Assembly (NCBI GenBank): GCA_007922225.1
Contig: ML680086.1
Span: 4,332,259 to 4,396,258, forward strand
Direction: 5' to 3'
Length of the DNA: 64,000 nucleotides
Source: Emydura subglobosa
Lineage: Eukaryota > Chordata > Testudines > Chelidae
Shown here: piece by piece, positions 9,700-21,799 of the stretch
Layout of the letters: each line of letters starts with the position of its first letter
How positions within the stretch are numbered: position 1 is the first letter of the stretch
Notes under the pieces: generated by a model
Database searches by the model: none
Told to the model about the DNA's origin: nothing
The model's input: only the letters and a program-made list of their open reading frames with translations
Position numbers and translations under genes: made by a program

Positions 9700-10660
9700 A
9701 CCTCTTATACTTAACCACCTCTGGCATGCACCTTGGTCTGGTACTCCCTGAGATACCCCTTTGCACCCTTTTTTTTTTTTTTTTTTTTAAATATAAAATG
9801 AACCATGCATAAGGCACATAGACAAGAGGACTGAACAGGGATTGTGTTTTGGGGTTGTAGTTTTGGCCATATTTTTGGGGTGCAGGGATCGCTTCGGCGA
9901 AGGCTGCATTGCCAAGTACTGAGCACCAGAGTTACACAATACCTGTTCAAATGCTAATTTCTATGGAGTAAGTTTCTATGGGGCCAGTAAGACAAGGGGG
10001 GGCAGGTACCGGTACTTATCAAAACAGGTGAAGTCTGTTCAGACTTCAATAAGGCTTAAGGCTCATAACAGAGACTTGCCTCTCGGGTGTGGTTCAGAGA
10101 CCTCTTGTGGGGTTTTAACATCTTTATCCTAATTTCAGTTGAGGCATTCTGTTAATGGCTTAGCCTGGGCCTTCTATTTCAGTTTCAGGCTACAACTTCA
10201 GGCCAGGCCTTCTATCAATCAATTTTATGATTAATTCTTTGATTCCACAGTATTCAAGTAATGCAGGCATTGCAGATCCCAAAAAGATTGACCCTGGAGC
10301 AGGGCAGAGCACCTGCTAATCATAGCCGTTGTGAATCCCCGATTAAACTGTTAAAGAATGTTGATGTTAGCCTGTACCTTAAAATGATCTTACAAAGCTA
10401 ATTGGTTGCTTCTCCCTTCTCCTCCTACCACACACACTTGCACTTCTGTTTTTCTGAGATTTCAATGGAAGGAATTTTGAATACACTTTAAATGTTAAAA
10501 GTTATGACTGTGGAAAAGTCAGTCAGACACAGGAAAATATGAAGGTAATTCCTCTGTTTTGTGTGCAATCAGCAAGGAATTTGTAAAAAAAAAAAAAAAA
10601 AAGAAGAGGTATTTTAAGCAATAATCTGCTTATCCCAAAAGGGGATAGAAAATGTTCTTT
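9700..10660. other. Unrecognised sequence in the gag position of provirus B
   Basis: It contains a T-run (about 9768-9788) and an A-run (about 10585-10602), suggesting that retroposed pieces have landed here, but no retroviral gag motif and no long open frame. Nothing else was identified. Confidence 0.45.
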
Positions 10661-10674
10661 TTGTCTTTCAGAAC

Positions 10675-10888
10675 TTCAAGAAAAGTGGGTGCCAGCAAAA
10701 CAACTGAAGAACAATACCAAGAATTTATTATTGCAACAAAGTTTGTGTTTTGTGCTGTTTGTCTTGTTACTAACATTGTGTGGTATACTACATTAAGCAG
10801 AAGAGAATCAATGAGCACTGTAAACAAATATATATATATCAATGTGGACTTAGTCCAAATAGGGTTGGGAAACCTTAAAGCTATATGA
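10675..10888 (+). other. Exon-like fragment encoding a short single-membrane-segment peptide
   Basis: A pyrimidine-rich tract ending TTTTTGTCTTTCAG (10672) is followed by about 70 codons without a stop. They contain EEQYQEFIIATKFVFCAVCL, i.e. a polar helix running into a hydrophobic, probably membrane-spanning, segment. This looks like the last exon of a small membrane protein, or a transposon exon. I cannot name it. It lies between the 5' LTR and pol of provirus B, next to a poly(A)-like run at about 10585-10602. Confidence 0.3.
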
Positions 10889-10994
10889 AATCTGTGGCAA
10901 TAGTTGAACACTATCACATGGCTATTACACAAGCAGCAAATGAAAATGGAAAATAGAACTGCTTTGGTTATTGGATGTACTGAAATGCAAATTC

Positions 10995-12321
10995 TCAGGC
11001 TATGTCTTCACTGCAGCACTAAATCGAATTATCTTAATTTGAATTACAGAAAGCGATTTATAGAAAGCACTGCAGACTGTCCACACTACAGTGTTTGTGC
11101 TGGTTTCTTGTGTCCACACTGGCCAGCCTTAATTCGAATTAGAAAGCAGTGCAATGTGGGAAGCTATCCCACAGTGCAACTAACCATAGAGGCTGTTGTG
11201 ATGAGTGTCATCATCCCAGGATGCAGTGCTGCTTCCCCCACCCTCTTTCCCCACCCCCAAACAAACAGGAAAAGGATTTTCATGCTGTTTTTTTACTCCC
11301 CCGGTCACCATTGCTGCAGACACACGGAGCCAGCTGAACTATGCTCTCATTTTGACCGTGACAAATACAATGCATCTTATCCTGGATTACTTTAGAACTG
11401 TATGCTGTTTGCCTTTAATTCTCCCCCCACTACCCCCTGTATATTGCTTGCCTTTGATTTTTCCCTTCACCAAACGAACCCCCGCACCTGTATGCTGTTT
11501 GCCTTTTATGCTCCCCCTACCACCTCCTGTATATTGCTTGCCTTTGATTTTGATTCTAAGGGTGTCTGTAGAATGTAAGATAAATAACAACGGAGTCAGT
11601 TAGAATATTAATACAGTGATACAAATGTTTCCATTTCACTGATGGAAAGCATGATATAATGTATCCACATGTAGCACTGTGAATAAACTCTTAAGAAAGT
11701 ATCAATTTCCATGATTGGCCACTGAAACAATGTAGCAAAGAATTTCCTCTCACTGCTGGCATTTGAAACGCATTCACCACGCGGGGTGGGGAGTGAAATC
11801 TTTCAAAGCGACAAACTTTAAAGGGCTAAACTTTCAAAGAGATGAATCTTAAAGGGACAAACTGCAAAGGGCTTGCTAGGCAGTTAAAACGCATTTACCA
11901 CACGGGGAGAAGGGGGGTGAAATTTTCAAACCCTTAAAGGGATAAACTGCAAAGGGCTTGTTGTGTGTGTGTGTGTGTGGGGGGGGGGGTGATCACAGCT
12001 TGGATTTTAAACCCATTTACCGTAGGAAATGAAGATTTAAATTTTCCCAGAGCCGCTTTGGGGAGGGTACTGAAATGGGGCATCACGGATACAGTCTAGA
12101 GACCAATTAATTCGAATTAAGTCCCTTTGCGTCCACACTCCCACTAATGTGAATTAACTGATGCGCTTTAGGAGCTAATCCACTTGCAGAGATGGTTTTA
12201 TTAATTCGATTTTAAAGGCTCCTTAATTCAAATTAACAATGCACAAGTGTAGACGCGGGAGTAACTAATTTGAATTAAGGGACTTTCATTCGAATTAAGC
12301 CACCCGTGTAGACCAGGCCTC
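10995..12321. mobile_element. hAT-like non-autonomous DNA element (1.3 kb)
   Basis: The ends are imperfect inverted repeats: CTCAGGCTATGTCTTCAC at the left, and GTGTAGACCAGGCCTCAG at the right, whose reverse complement is similar. Near both ends there are repeated AATTCGAATTAA-type motifs (11020-11050, 12110-12300). The interior includes direct repeats around CCCCCTGTATATTGCTTGCC (about 11430 and 11525) and a GT/G run at about 11961-11990. No transposase is visible. Confidence 0.6.
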
Positions 12322-12339
12322 AGTTTGGCTACACTAAAA

Positions 12340-13416
12340 CATGAAATGTATTGGGTTATATCTGGGAATATTAAGGTACTAGCCCACTTGTTAAGGCAAA
12401 AGAAAAAATCCTGGTCTGATACATATAAACCATTCCCCTTCGCAGCATCAAGTCTCTTTCTTCTATTGCCACTGCTAAATATGTAACTCGCACCTGGAAT
12501 ACCTCTAATACTTTTCAAGAATTATGTTCCAGGTTTCCTTCCATCTGGGCTGAAGACAATTATCTTCCGGCTTGGTGCCTGCTCATCTCTGCCCACCCAT
12601 CCAGGTTACTGGTCAACATCCCCCACCTACCAAACAATATCCTCTCAAGCCTGAGGCCATAAATGTGGTAGGTGACATTATTAATTCTTTCTCCTATCTG
12701 GCCAGTTAAAAAAAACCTGATGGCTCCTGGCACCTTACCATCGACTACCGCACCATTAATCAATATGCAGATAAACTTGCTCCCAATGTAGCTGGCCCAT
12801 CAGTCGCCCTTTCAGGCATTAATCATTCTTACTGCATCTTCACTGTGTTAGCGGGAATTATGTAAGTTAATGGGCCTCCTTAACTTTTGTAGACAATATA
12901 TCCCATCGTTTTCCACCTTAGCACAACCCCTCAATGACCTTCTTAAAGGGGCCCAAGCCTCCTCAGACCCCATCTCTTGGTCAGCAGAGCATGACCACTG
13001 CTTAATGCAGCTTAAAACAGCCCTCCTTTCGGCTCCAGCACTTGGGTTCCTCTGCCCGTCAGTACCATTCGAGCTCTGGACCCATGTACAGGATGGCCAT
13101 GCTATTGCTGTACTCACTCAGAACTACGGCAAAAGGCACCGCCCTGTGGCCTACCGTTCCACCCAGCTTGATTCAGTAACTTTGGCTTTTAGCCATTGTC
13201 TTCATGCCGTAGAGGCAGGCTCCTGGGCCATTACTGTTTCCTCACCTTTGCTTTCTGGAGCCCGCCCCTACAATTTTTGTGCTTCATGCAGTTCACAAAA
13301 TCTTGGATGGGGGCCGCTTCTCAAAGGTCACCTCAGCACGATGGTCCAAGTGGGAATGCACCCTTCTAAGCGCCCACATTACAATTGCACATCCTAACCT
13401 TCTTAATCCTGCTACC
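12340..13416 (+). pseudogene. pol: Pol remnant of provirus B (RT fingers, then thumb/connection)
   Basis: RT fingers/palm start is seen as WHLTIDYRTINQYADKLAP near 12725-12785, running to GINHSYCIFTVL. The sequence then jumps directly to the thumb and connection at 12870 (MGLLNFCRQYIPSFSTLAQ; ALGFLCPSVPFELWTHVQDG; YRSTQLDSVTLAF). The palm with the catalytic YxDD is therefore deleted, roughly 500 bp. It is gammaretrovirus-like in style and a different family from provirus A. The upstream 12340-12720 has only broken frames. Confidence 0.75.
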
Positions 13417-13420
13417 TTAA

Positions 13421-13860
13421 TGTTGTGATAAATTCAGGCCAGATGGCCACAGAAGGGCATACCAGGGCTGGTATGTGAGCCCAAGAATGCTAAAAGCCCT
13501 TTTCCCTGCAGGCAGAGGAGAGATTGCTGCAGGGCAATTAGAGACACCTGGACCCAATGAAGGGATACTCCAGATGTATTTAAACCCTGCCTTCCCTAAA
13601 GGGAAAGGGCGGGGGAAGCACAGGAGGAGGAAGCTGCCAGAAGGCTTGTGGCAGCTGGAGGAGAAACTTCCCCTGAGCTAGGACAGAGTGCTTCTCTGCA
13701 GCCAGAGGAGCGGAGAAGGGGAAAACCCTTAGCCCCAGCCGGCAGGAGGGAGCCAGAGTAAGGTACCTCTCTGGGGAGACGGGGTAACCGGTGACTCCCT
13801 GGCCCACTATAAGGGGTGGAAGTGCGAGATCCACTAGGGTGAGCTGGCTGTTTGCCACAA
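13421..13860. mobile_element. LTR-like insertion splitting pol of provirus B
   Basis: The segment begins TGTTGTGATAAATTCAGG and ends GGCTGTTTGCCACA, giving TGTG...CACA type termini. It contains a TATTTAAA box (about 13578) and GC-rich DNA, and no pol homology. Pol resumes after it (AKIKAH-type RNase H further down), so it looks like a solo LTR. No clean target duplication was found; ATGT/ATGC is the best candidate. Confidence 0.5.
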
Positions 13861-14370
13861 TGCTAACAGGATAACCTCATCAGTGCCCTCTTTCTGAGGA
13901 CACCATTATACAGGACGGACTTGTGTCTGAACAACCACTATCCTCTTCTGATCTTGTTTTGTTTGTTGACGGATGCTGGTACTATGTCGCTGGTCAACTT
14001 TATTCCGGCTGGGCAGTTTGCGACCTGTCAGGTACATGCCTCCGCTCGGGTTCCTTGCTGCCTTCCTGTTCGGCTCAAGTAGCTGAATTAGTGACACTAA
14101 CACAGACCTAACACAGGCCAGGCTGTTGCTATTTACACAGACAGATGCTATGCATTTGGGGTAGTTCATGACTATCTTGATTCTTGGACTAATAGGGGTT
14201 ACCTCACTTCATTCGGTACCCCTCTTAAAAGCTTGCTGTGGCTAAGATCAAGGCACATACCTGAAACAGTGACCCCCTTTATCTTGCAAATGCAGCTGTA
14301 GATGAGGCTGCTAAAAAGGCTGCAACAATTCCACAGGAAAATCTCCAAGTGGCAGCCACCCCAAACTCCT
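13861..14370 (+). pseudogene. pol: RNase H domain of provirus B
   Basis: SSSDLVLFVDGCWYYVAG (near 13945-14000) is the first catalytic-aspartate block. LANAAVDEAAKKAATIP near 14280-14330 is the last block, preceded by KIKAHT. Stops at about 14110 and 14190 break the frame. No integrase follows, and env begins within about 60 bp, so integrase has been deleted. Confidence 0.7.
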
Positions 14371-14379
14371 GATGGTATT

Positions 14380-15565
14380 ATCCATTTGGGATCTAATAAG
14401 ACACTTCTACATGATGTAATTATGGTTTCTGTTAAAGTTAAATATGATTTGTCTGAGTTTACTGTACCATTACAAAATGTGTTTTTCGACTACCCTAATT
14501 CTTTACAATGGCTACAAGAACAGTTCAAGTTACTTTTGCACCAATATACTGTCCGCACCCATGCAGTAAAAAGACAAAAGCGAGGCATCCTAGGTGACAT
14601 TTGAGGAATATTTGGAAGCTCAAATTCCATAATAAACTCGCTTAATGCCAGTGTGGATAGATCTTACAATGCCTGGGTTAAAAGCCAGACTACCCAGGCC
14701 CTAAAATACACCAATGCTGGCTTATTATACTCTTTCACTGCTATTGATCCACAGCCATGGATGGATTCTATACAGCAATTGAGAAATCCTCCGATGTCAT
14801 GATAAATATGACTTATATCCCAATCCAAGGGACGTGCTTGTGATATGTTAGCTCGTGATTTGTTCAATATGTTAAAAGAAGATATGTTAGATATATGCCT
14901 TGGTTTCCTCCCCTCCCACACCCTCTCTTCCTCTGCCCTGGCAAACTTGGCAGATATATCTGCTCAGTTGATTGTTGCCTTCCCTCTGCCCCCTCAGGCC
15001 TCTTCAATCCCCTCTTTTGATTTTCTTCTTACATACCCTTTTGTTATCCCCACCCATGTTTTTCCTTCCTCTTTTTATTTTAAATCTATTGGTTATGTGT
15101 CTAACAACACTATCTATCAAATAGGAATTTCTGGCTTTGTCTTCCTCCCCCAGTGGCGGCGTGCTCATAACAACTTCGGACTGTTGTACAGAAACTGCTG
15201 ACTATATTATTTGCTTTTGTTCTACCCTCCGCCCTTTGAATACTTTTCTTCTACAACTACGGCCCACTACAGTGTCCAGCCAACTCCTCCATGTGTCTAT
15301 AGATTACGGGCTCCTTCACTCTGGGTGACATTCATTTGCCTGGCCGCATTTTCACTGGAATGACAACACTTCCTTGGTGGTATGGCAATCCCAAATAGCA
15401 AAGGAGCTGCTGGCTAAAGTGGTCCTTGCTGCTGCCTCTGTGTCTGCCACCATTCATAAGAACACTGCTAAAGGCCGTGTGAAGGTCCAACTCTCCACCC
15501 AGATTGTAACCTGTTTGGAAGATTCAACTTCTGGCCCATCATATAGCCTCATCACCTGGTAGGCT
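14380..15565 (+). pseudogene. env: Envelope remnants of provirus B
   Basis: A multibasic cleavage site (KRQKRGILGDI, about 14567-14603) is followed by a stop and then a fusion-peptide-like segment (GIFGSSNSIINSLNASV). Downstream open pieces at 14845-15201 and 15374-15562 contain Asn-linked glycosylation-like motifs. They do not show a clear membrane anchor in one frame. Order relative to pol and the 3' LTR fits env. At least three breaks are present. Confidence 0.65.
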
Positions 15566-15750
15566 ATCCTGCAAATAGCGGCCACTACTGCTTTTATTCT
15601 TGTCCTGTTTTCAACTTTACTCTTGCCCCCACCCCCTGTTTTCCTCCCCCCTCTGTAACACCTTCCCCATATAATCCTAAAATAGATCATGAATATCAAA
15701 GTATCTAAATAATTGATCATATCTCTCTTATTGGTTCGATTTGTCAAACA

Positions 15751-15759
15751 GGAGGAAAC
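15751..15759 (+). promoter_or_regulatory. Polypurine tract of provirus B
   Basis: GGAGGAAAC abuts the TGTAAGG start of the 3' LTR, the normal place for plus-strand priming. Confidence 0.6.
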
Positions 15760-16290
15760 TGTAAGGCTTGAGGTTGTTTTCAGCTAACAAGTTGTAAATT
15801 GAAACTCATTTAAATGGCTAACGAGCAAACCTGAGCCTCAAGGACAATGGCTAGTGTAGGCATCTGATGGCTCAGGAAGTCAGATGTCCTCTTAGTGATT
15901 CTAATTCCAATGAGAACAGCACATTTGCTTTTAGAGTTTCTGTCTCATCTCCTACCTATCTGTAAGGACCCCCCCCCCACTTCTTCCTCCACCCTACCCT
16001 CCCACCCCAAGTGTAACCCTAGCATCCTTGATTTAAGCAGGATGATTAAAGTGTCTCTGCATGTATGTAACGACCATTATCACTGTTGTTCTCTCCGGAT
16101 GGGACAATGTCTGTATTTGTAAGTGACTAGATAAAGAATTCAAAACATACCATGTAATCGATAAGAAAGTGTATATAATTGACCACCATGAAGTTGAAGC
16201 TGATTTATCAGACTTCCTGGTATCGTGAATAAACCTCTTCAGTATTGTCTGTGCTGCCTGATTCTTGGAGAAAGATTCCTTCATGCTTTA
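15760..16290 (+). mobile_element. 3' LTR of endogenous retrovirus B
   Basis: It starts TGTAAGGCTTGAGG right after the polypurine tract. Its last 150 bp match 9470-9629, including TATATAA (16172-16178) and AATAAA (16228-16233). A C-run lies at 15967-15976. The 3' CA end has mutated to TA at about 16290. Confidence 0.8.
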
Positions 16291-18319
16291 TGGTTGCTAT
16301 GAGGATTTCTAGGAGCGGGGTTTCTTAGGAAAAAGGTGTTAGCTAACCACTAGGACTTTACCTTGTAAGGCAAAGCAGTTTCTAGTTTTTATGTGTTAGA
16401 AGGTGGGGATGAACACAAAGGGTGAACCCCAAATCTGAGCCTACTATATGGGGAATGGGCTGTGCCCACTGGTCTGCAGTCCAGGTGTGTGAAGTGACCT
16501 GTTCATCTCAATGGGAAGCTTTCACAAGAAAGAGAACACCTCATGGTGATAAAGGAGTCCTGGAACAATAGCTCTGCTGGGAAAGACTGAACAGCTTTCC
16601 ACTAGTCTCAGCATTGAGTGCTGCTGGGTGCACAGAGCATGCCTCTTCCAGCAGAAAATAGTCTGGACTCTTATGCCAGCCTCTCTAGTGTCATTTTCAA
16701 TGTGGTGGCAACTAGTCCTTCCCATATCAGTCTAGCCACATACCACTATGCTAGGCACAGTACTGCCGAAGGTGAGACTTTGGCAGAGGTGGATCAGTGA
16801 CTGCCACGTGCACAGAAACGGTTCTAAGAACTGCAAAATGTTACATCTAGCTCCTTTTTTCAGAGCACTGGATCTTGGGAACCTCTTGTCCAAATAACTC
16901 CAAATTTGTACCACTAACCTTACCTCAGACCCCTACGAGTGACAATCTGAATATATGTGTTGTTCTGAGAGCATTTAGAAAAGTTGGCTGTTAAACAGCA
17001 AGCTCCTCTCAAATTTAACAATCTCATCCTTCCACGCCTAAGACTACTGACCAGTAAATGTCAGTAAACATTCACTTCCCCCACAAACTGACAAATATTT
17101 CCATGCATAATATTCAGAACTGACAATAGAGTTTGATTTAAGGATATCTACTGTGTATATTTTGACAAGTGTCAGTGCTGACAAGTTGTGTTTAAAGAGT
17201 TGACAAAGTGCATTTTAAAGGTTAAAAAGACTTAACTTTTTGAATCTCAACATCTACTCTCATTAATTATTGTTTGACCCCCACCTATTGTCTGCCCACC
17301 TGTCCCATAATTTCCTACAGCTATGAAAGTTTGTTGATAAACCAAAAAAACCTTAAATAATCAGATCCATTGAAACTAATGAATTCTGCCAAGCCAAACT
17401 GTAATAGTGGAACTGTAGCACTGTAACATCAAGACCGTTCCCTTTGTCAATCAAGATTCTAATTTCTCATCTCCCTCAGTATGTCATGATTTGTTAAGTA
17501 TCAACGTCAGAGAACTCTCTTTGGTGCAAGCTACCCAGTCTTACAGAATTAAGAATGTTTGACTTTAGCAGTTGCTGTTTAACACCTTCCCTGGTTACTA
17601 TTAGACTAGAAAGTAAGATATGAATAGGCTATTCAGCTTTTCTTCAAATGGAGAACATCCTATAATTGAAACAGTGAATTTTTTAATGCTTTGTTTAGTT
17701 TGTACATTTGACAGCATTTTATATAGTCAGTTTCACAGTATATCAGTTTCTTTCTTTCTGAAAACACCCTTATGAACAGAAAAAAGCTCTACATAAACTG
17801 CTAGAGGAATTTTATTATAAGTGGGTCTGGTAGCCTGACACTCCCCATTACAAAGAACCTGTTTGCAATTCGTTAGAACTTTGCTAAACTTTAACAATAT
17901 GGGCTGAAAACTTCCATGCTAGGTACTGAGTAACTCACTGGTGGTGACAGGCCAGCATTCTCCACAGTCTCAGGAGCTCATGGCCTCCCTCTTTGCTGTG
18001 CTGAGGGGAAACACACAAGATGGGGGGCAGGTGTCAGCAAACTGTGAGGGGAAGGGGTTGGCATGGAAGCAGGGGAAGATGGAGGAGGAGACTGTAATGG
18101 AGAGCCAAGTGAGCACATATACCTACATGTGCTTGTGAAGCGAGTGTCTCTGGTGCAGAACCAGGGCAGATGCGTGGAGGCAGATAGGCTGGCAGATGGT
18201 CAGTGGGGAATGGGGAGAGAGTGGTGAGATAGGGGGCAGGTCCACACTACCTCCCCCTCCCAGCAACAACAGAAGCACAGAAGGGCAGGGAAGGAGGCAG
18301 AGCATTGAAAGCAGAGACA
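16291..18319. other. No gene or recognised repeat
   Basis: AT-rich DNA with only short chance open frames. A G-rich stretch at about 18000-18300 gives a longer open frame on both strands, without domain signal. Confidence 0.5.
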
Positions 18320-18760
18320 GGATGGTCTCATGGTTTAGGCAGTTGAATGCTGCCAGGAGAATTTGGATTCTATCCCTGTCTCTGTCACAGAGCTCCTGGG
18401 TGATGCTGGACAAGTCACTTAAACCAAACTTACCTAGGAGGTCACTAAGTGTAAGTGCCTCGTTTTCTGGGTGCCCAGCTGAGATGCTGGAATCTGAGGT
18501 GCAGAAGGGATTAGCACACACAGCTGCAAGGGAAGTCACCGGGGCAGTGCCCTGAACATATGAAATGCTCTATACTAGCACCTGAAAAATCATATACTCA
18601 GCATCTCACATTGGGTACCCAGAGTTAATGGATACGTTTGACCTTAATCTCTTTGTACCTTAGTTCCCCCATCTTTAGAATGGGGATAACATTCACTCTC
18701 ACCTAAAAAGGGGGTGGTGACGATAAATTTATGTTTGTTAAACAGTCAGATACTACAGTA
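18320..18760 (+). repeat. MIR (CORE-SINE), split by about 200 bp of other sequence
   Basis: The first half (18320-18427) has the tRNA-like head and the core (ATTCTATCCCTGTCTCTGTC; GCTGGACAAGTCACTTAA). The second half (18638-18760) has the MIR tail (CTTTGTACCTTAGTTCCCCC; AATGGGGATAACATTC). The intervening 18428-18637 is not MIR. The family is ancient and shared across amniotes. Confidence 0.75.
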
Positions 18761-19358
18761 AGGAGCACCATAGAGAAGCTCCTGAAGAAATGAATAATTC
18801 TATATTTGAGCAGGGTTTGAAAAGTGTGCAGTAAATAAGGCCTGGGGCCACATACCGAAAAACAAGGAGAAAACAAAATACTAAATACCTGCTTTTTCAG
18901 TGAACACCATCCATTCTATGCACTGAATGAGGCAGGGCTCATGTGAAAAAAATAGTATGTGATCATGCAATTAAAGGTTGTATCTTAATGCATACGCACA
19001 AGGGGAATGAATGAAGGTTGCACGTCTGCACACCACTAGCAGGGCTATCTACTGTGCTACGACCAGGTTCCTCATCCCTGCCCGTCGGAAGCTTCTTTCC
19101 CCGCCTTCCATCCTGCCAGTGTGTGACAAATGCCCCAAATGCTTATACTAAACTCTTCCTTTCAGTCACCCCTTTGGATTAAAGGTAATTTTTATATTTG
19201 TGAGGGTCTAATCAATCCACACTCAACACAAAGCCAACATTCCTGCTGGCTCACTCAGGGTAACTAAGGGTGATGGCTCCAGCAGTTCTGAAGGACAAAA
19301 ATGAAGGGGTGTTAACAATGCAAAGTTTTTCGGAGTTTGTCTTGACTAGGAAGAGTGG
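18761..19358. other. No gene seen
   Basis: Unrecognised sequence without a long open frame. Confidence 0.5.
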
Positions 19359-19440
19359 TCATAAATTCATAGATGTTAAGATCAGAAGGGAATATTGTGA
19401 ACATCTAGTCTGACCTGTATAGCACAGGCCAGAGAACCCT
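19359..19440 (+). repeat. Interspersed repeat fragment
   Basis: CATAGATGTTAAGATCAGAA followed by AACATCTAGTCTGACCTG matches a common reptile interspersed repeat. The family name is uncertain. It abuts the DIRS-like element. Confidence 0.45.
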
Positions 19441-19445
19441 TCCCA

Positions 19446-21500
19446 GTGATTCCTACACCCAGCCTATATCTTGTGGTGGAGCACAATATTCTAGCATCCC
19501 TGACACTTGTGCCATGTTCTCCTAGAAAGGAGAAATCCTCAGCGTCCTCCTCCAGATCTTCTAAGAAGAGGAGCTCTAGTTCACCTACCAAGGATTCCCT
19601 CAAAAAGACCTCAGTCTCCAACCAGATCTACAACCTCTGAGGGCTTCCTTGAGGCTCGTTACCATAGAGGCAAAAGGCTCCTCCAGTGAGCAAGAAAACC
19701 CCACAGTGCTAAAGATAAAGACGGCTCTGGGAAAACCCTGGTACCCTTGGCTGGGGACTGCATCAAGCATGGAAGATCGGTACCATCGGACCTGACTCCA
19801 CTCTCAGCACCCTTACCAAGTGTTGTGGTACCGTGTAAGCCTCCAAACTCTTTGGCACCATCTACGAAGTGCCCTAAGCTTTTGGTACCTCTGGGGAAGG
19901 ACAAATATTAGTACTGCAGCCCTACTCAGTGCCATTACCCCACTTGGACCACAACATCTGTTGGTGCCGCAGCACTATTCAGTACTACAACACAATTTGG
20001 TGCCACAGGACTTTAGATACCAAAGAGATTTAGTAGTGACTGGTGAACCAGAGTCTCTGTTGCTGGCAGGTACCAAGAACTTCTCAGTTTCTGGATCCTT
20101 TTACATTCCCGATACTGTTCCCTCTCTTTCCTGTGGGAGCTCCTCCATTAGAAGAAGAAGAGGATGATGATCTTCCCTCTGCTTCTTCCCTTTTAGTGCA
20201 GAGTTCACCGATGCACCCTTACACTAGCTCTCTTTCCTGAAGAGGAAGGGAAGACGTTCTGGGGCCTCATCACTCCAGATAGGAGCAACCCTGGATGCCA
20301 CCTCCTCCCCTGTATGGATCTCAATGGCCATATTGGGATCTCTGGACAGCCTATCATTTGCAGTTCTCTAAGGCCCCAACCCTATCCATTGGGACAATAG
20401 AGAGATCCAAGCTTCTCCTCCCCAGTAAGAAAAGGAAACATTTGAGAAACAAGAGACTGAGGCAGACAAAGAAGCTATGCCTCAAACCACCATCTTGTTC
20501 TTTTCTCCAGATAAAGCCCTGATGCCTCCTCTTCCATCAACGGCAGATGATCTTCAGCAGTTCCAGGACCTCATTAAGCGCTGGCAGACTCTCTGCAGAT
20601 CACCTTGAGGAGGTCAAAGAATCCCAAAACAAGTTGCTGGACATTCTGCACTCTGCAGCAGCATCTTGAGTTGCCCTCCCTATTAACAAGGCTCTACTGG
20701 AAACCCACAAGGACCACCTGGCAAACCCCAGCTAGTGAAACCCACTTGTAAGAAAGCCAACCAAAAATATTATGTCTCCATTAAGTGGTCCGAATTCCTC
20801 TTCTCTCACCCACCACCTAATTCTCTGGTCTTCCACACAGTGAATGAGCAGGACAAACAACGCTGTTATAAATCCACCCCATATGACAGACCAAAAGTGC
20901 CTGTACCTCCTGGGAAGGAAGGCCCATTAATAAGCTATGCTGCAATTCCACACTGTGAATTACCAAGTGCTGATGGCCAAGTACAACTTTACCAACTACA
21001 TGAAATTGGGGTCATTTATTGACCTCCTTCCTCCAGATCAAAGGGAACAATTCCCAGCCACTATTGCTGGAGGACAGTTACTGGCAAGAGCATTGTTGCA
21101 GGCAGCACTCAATGCTGCAGACACTGTGGGCCATTCCATTTCTACAGTGGTCATCATGCATAGGGCTTCCTGGCTACGTGTCTGGCTTCCACAGAGAAGT
21201 CCAGAATACAGTTGCAGATCTCCCATATGATGGCTGGAAGTTGTTTGCAGAGAACGCTGACAAGTTGTTACAGCCTCTTAAAAACTCCAAGGTTGCATTT
21301 TGCTCGTTAGGCATCTATACTCCTGAAAACAAACAGAAGTTCAGCAGATCACAAACGGCTCAAAGATACCACCCTATACAATTCTCTGGATTCCACAGAC
21401 CCATGGAACCCTCCAGGAAAGGTACAGGTTCCAGAGAGAGGCCCTGTAATCCATCAGACATGGCTTCACAACAGGTGTCATCACTGAAGTGCCAGTTTTG
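19446..21500 (+). pseudogene. DIRS-type retrotransposon ORF1 (gag-like), decayed
   Basis: A Ser/Lys-rich start (SSASSSRSSKKRSSSSP, about 19536-19590) is followed by a Val/Pro/His-rich low-complexity stretch made of GTACC/GTGCC repeats (19800-20100). Acidic residues encoded by GAAGAAGAAG come next, near 20150. The conserved DIRS gag-like block appears at 20735-21230 (EFLFSHPPPNSLVFHTVNEQ). Frames switch at least four times. The minus-strand DIRS element at 48.4-49.6 kb carries a recognisably related block, which supports the assignment. Confidence 0.65.
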
Positions 21501-21799
21501 ATGGGACAATTGAATGTTTGAATTACCCTCTCTCATTAGCCTGCCAGCTTCATTGTTTTGAACCACCTTCCCCAATTTGGAAACCAGCTCTCCTATTTCC
21601 AGCATGCATGAGAACATATCACCTCAGACAAATGGGTGCTGGAAGTAATATCCAGGCTACACCATCCACTTCACTTCCCTCCCTGCCTCTTCTTCATTCC
21701 CCTTCCCTGTCCCTCTTCAGGACCTCTTTCCTGCTAAGACAGGAAATAAACACCCTTCTTCATTTAGGAGCAATATAACTGCTATCTGCTCAACACAGG

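Noticed and set aside
11205..11603. 132-codon open frame with repeated Cys-Leu-Pro motifs
   Set aside because: It lies inside a non-autonomous hAT-like element and arises from short DNA repeats.
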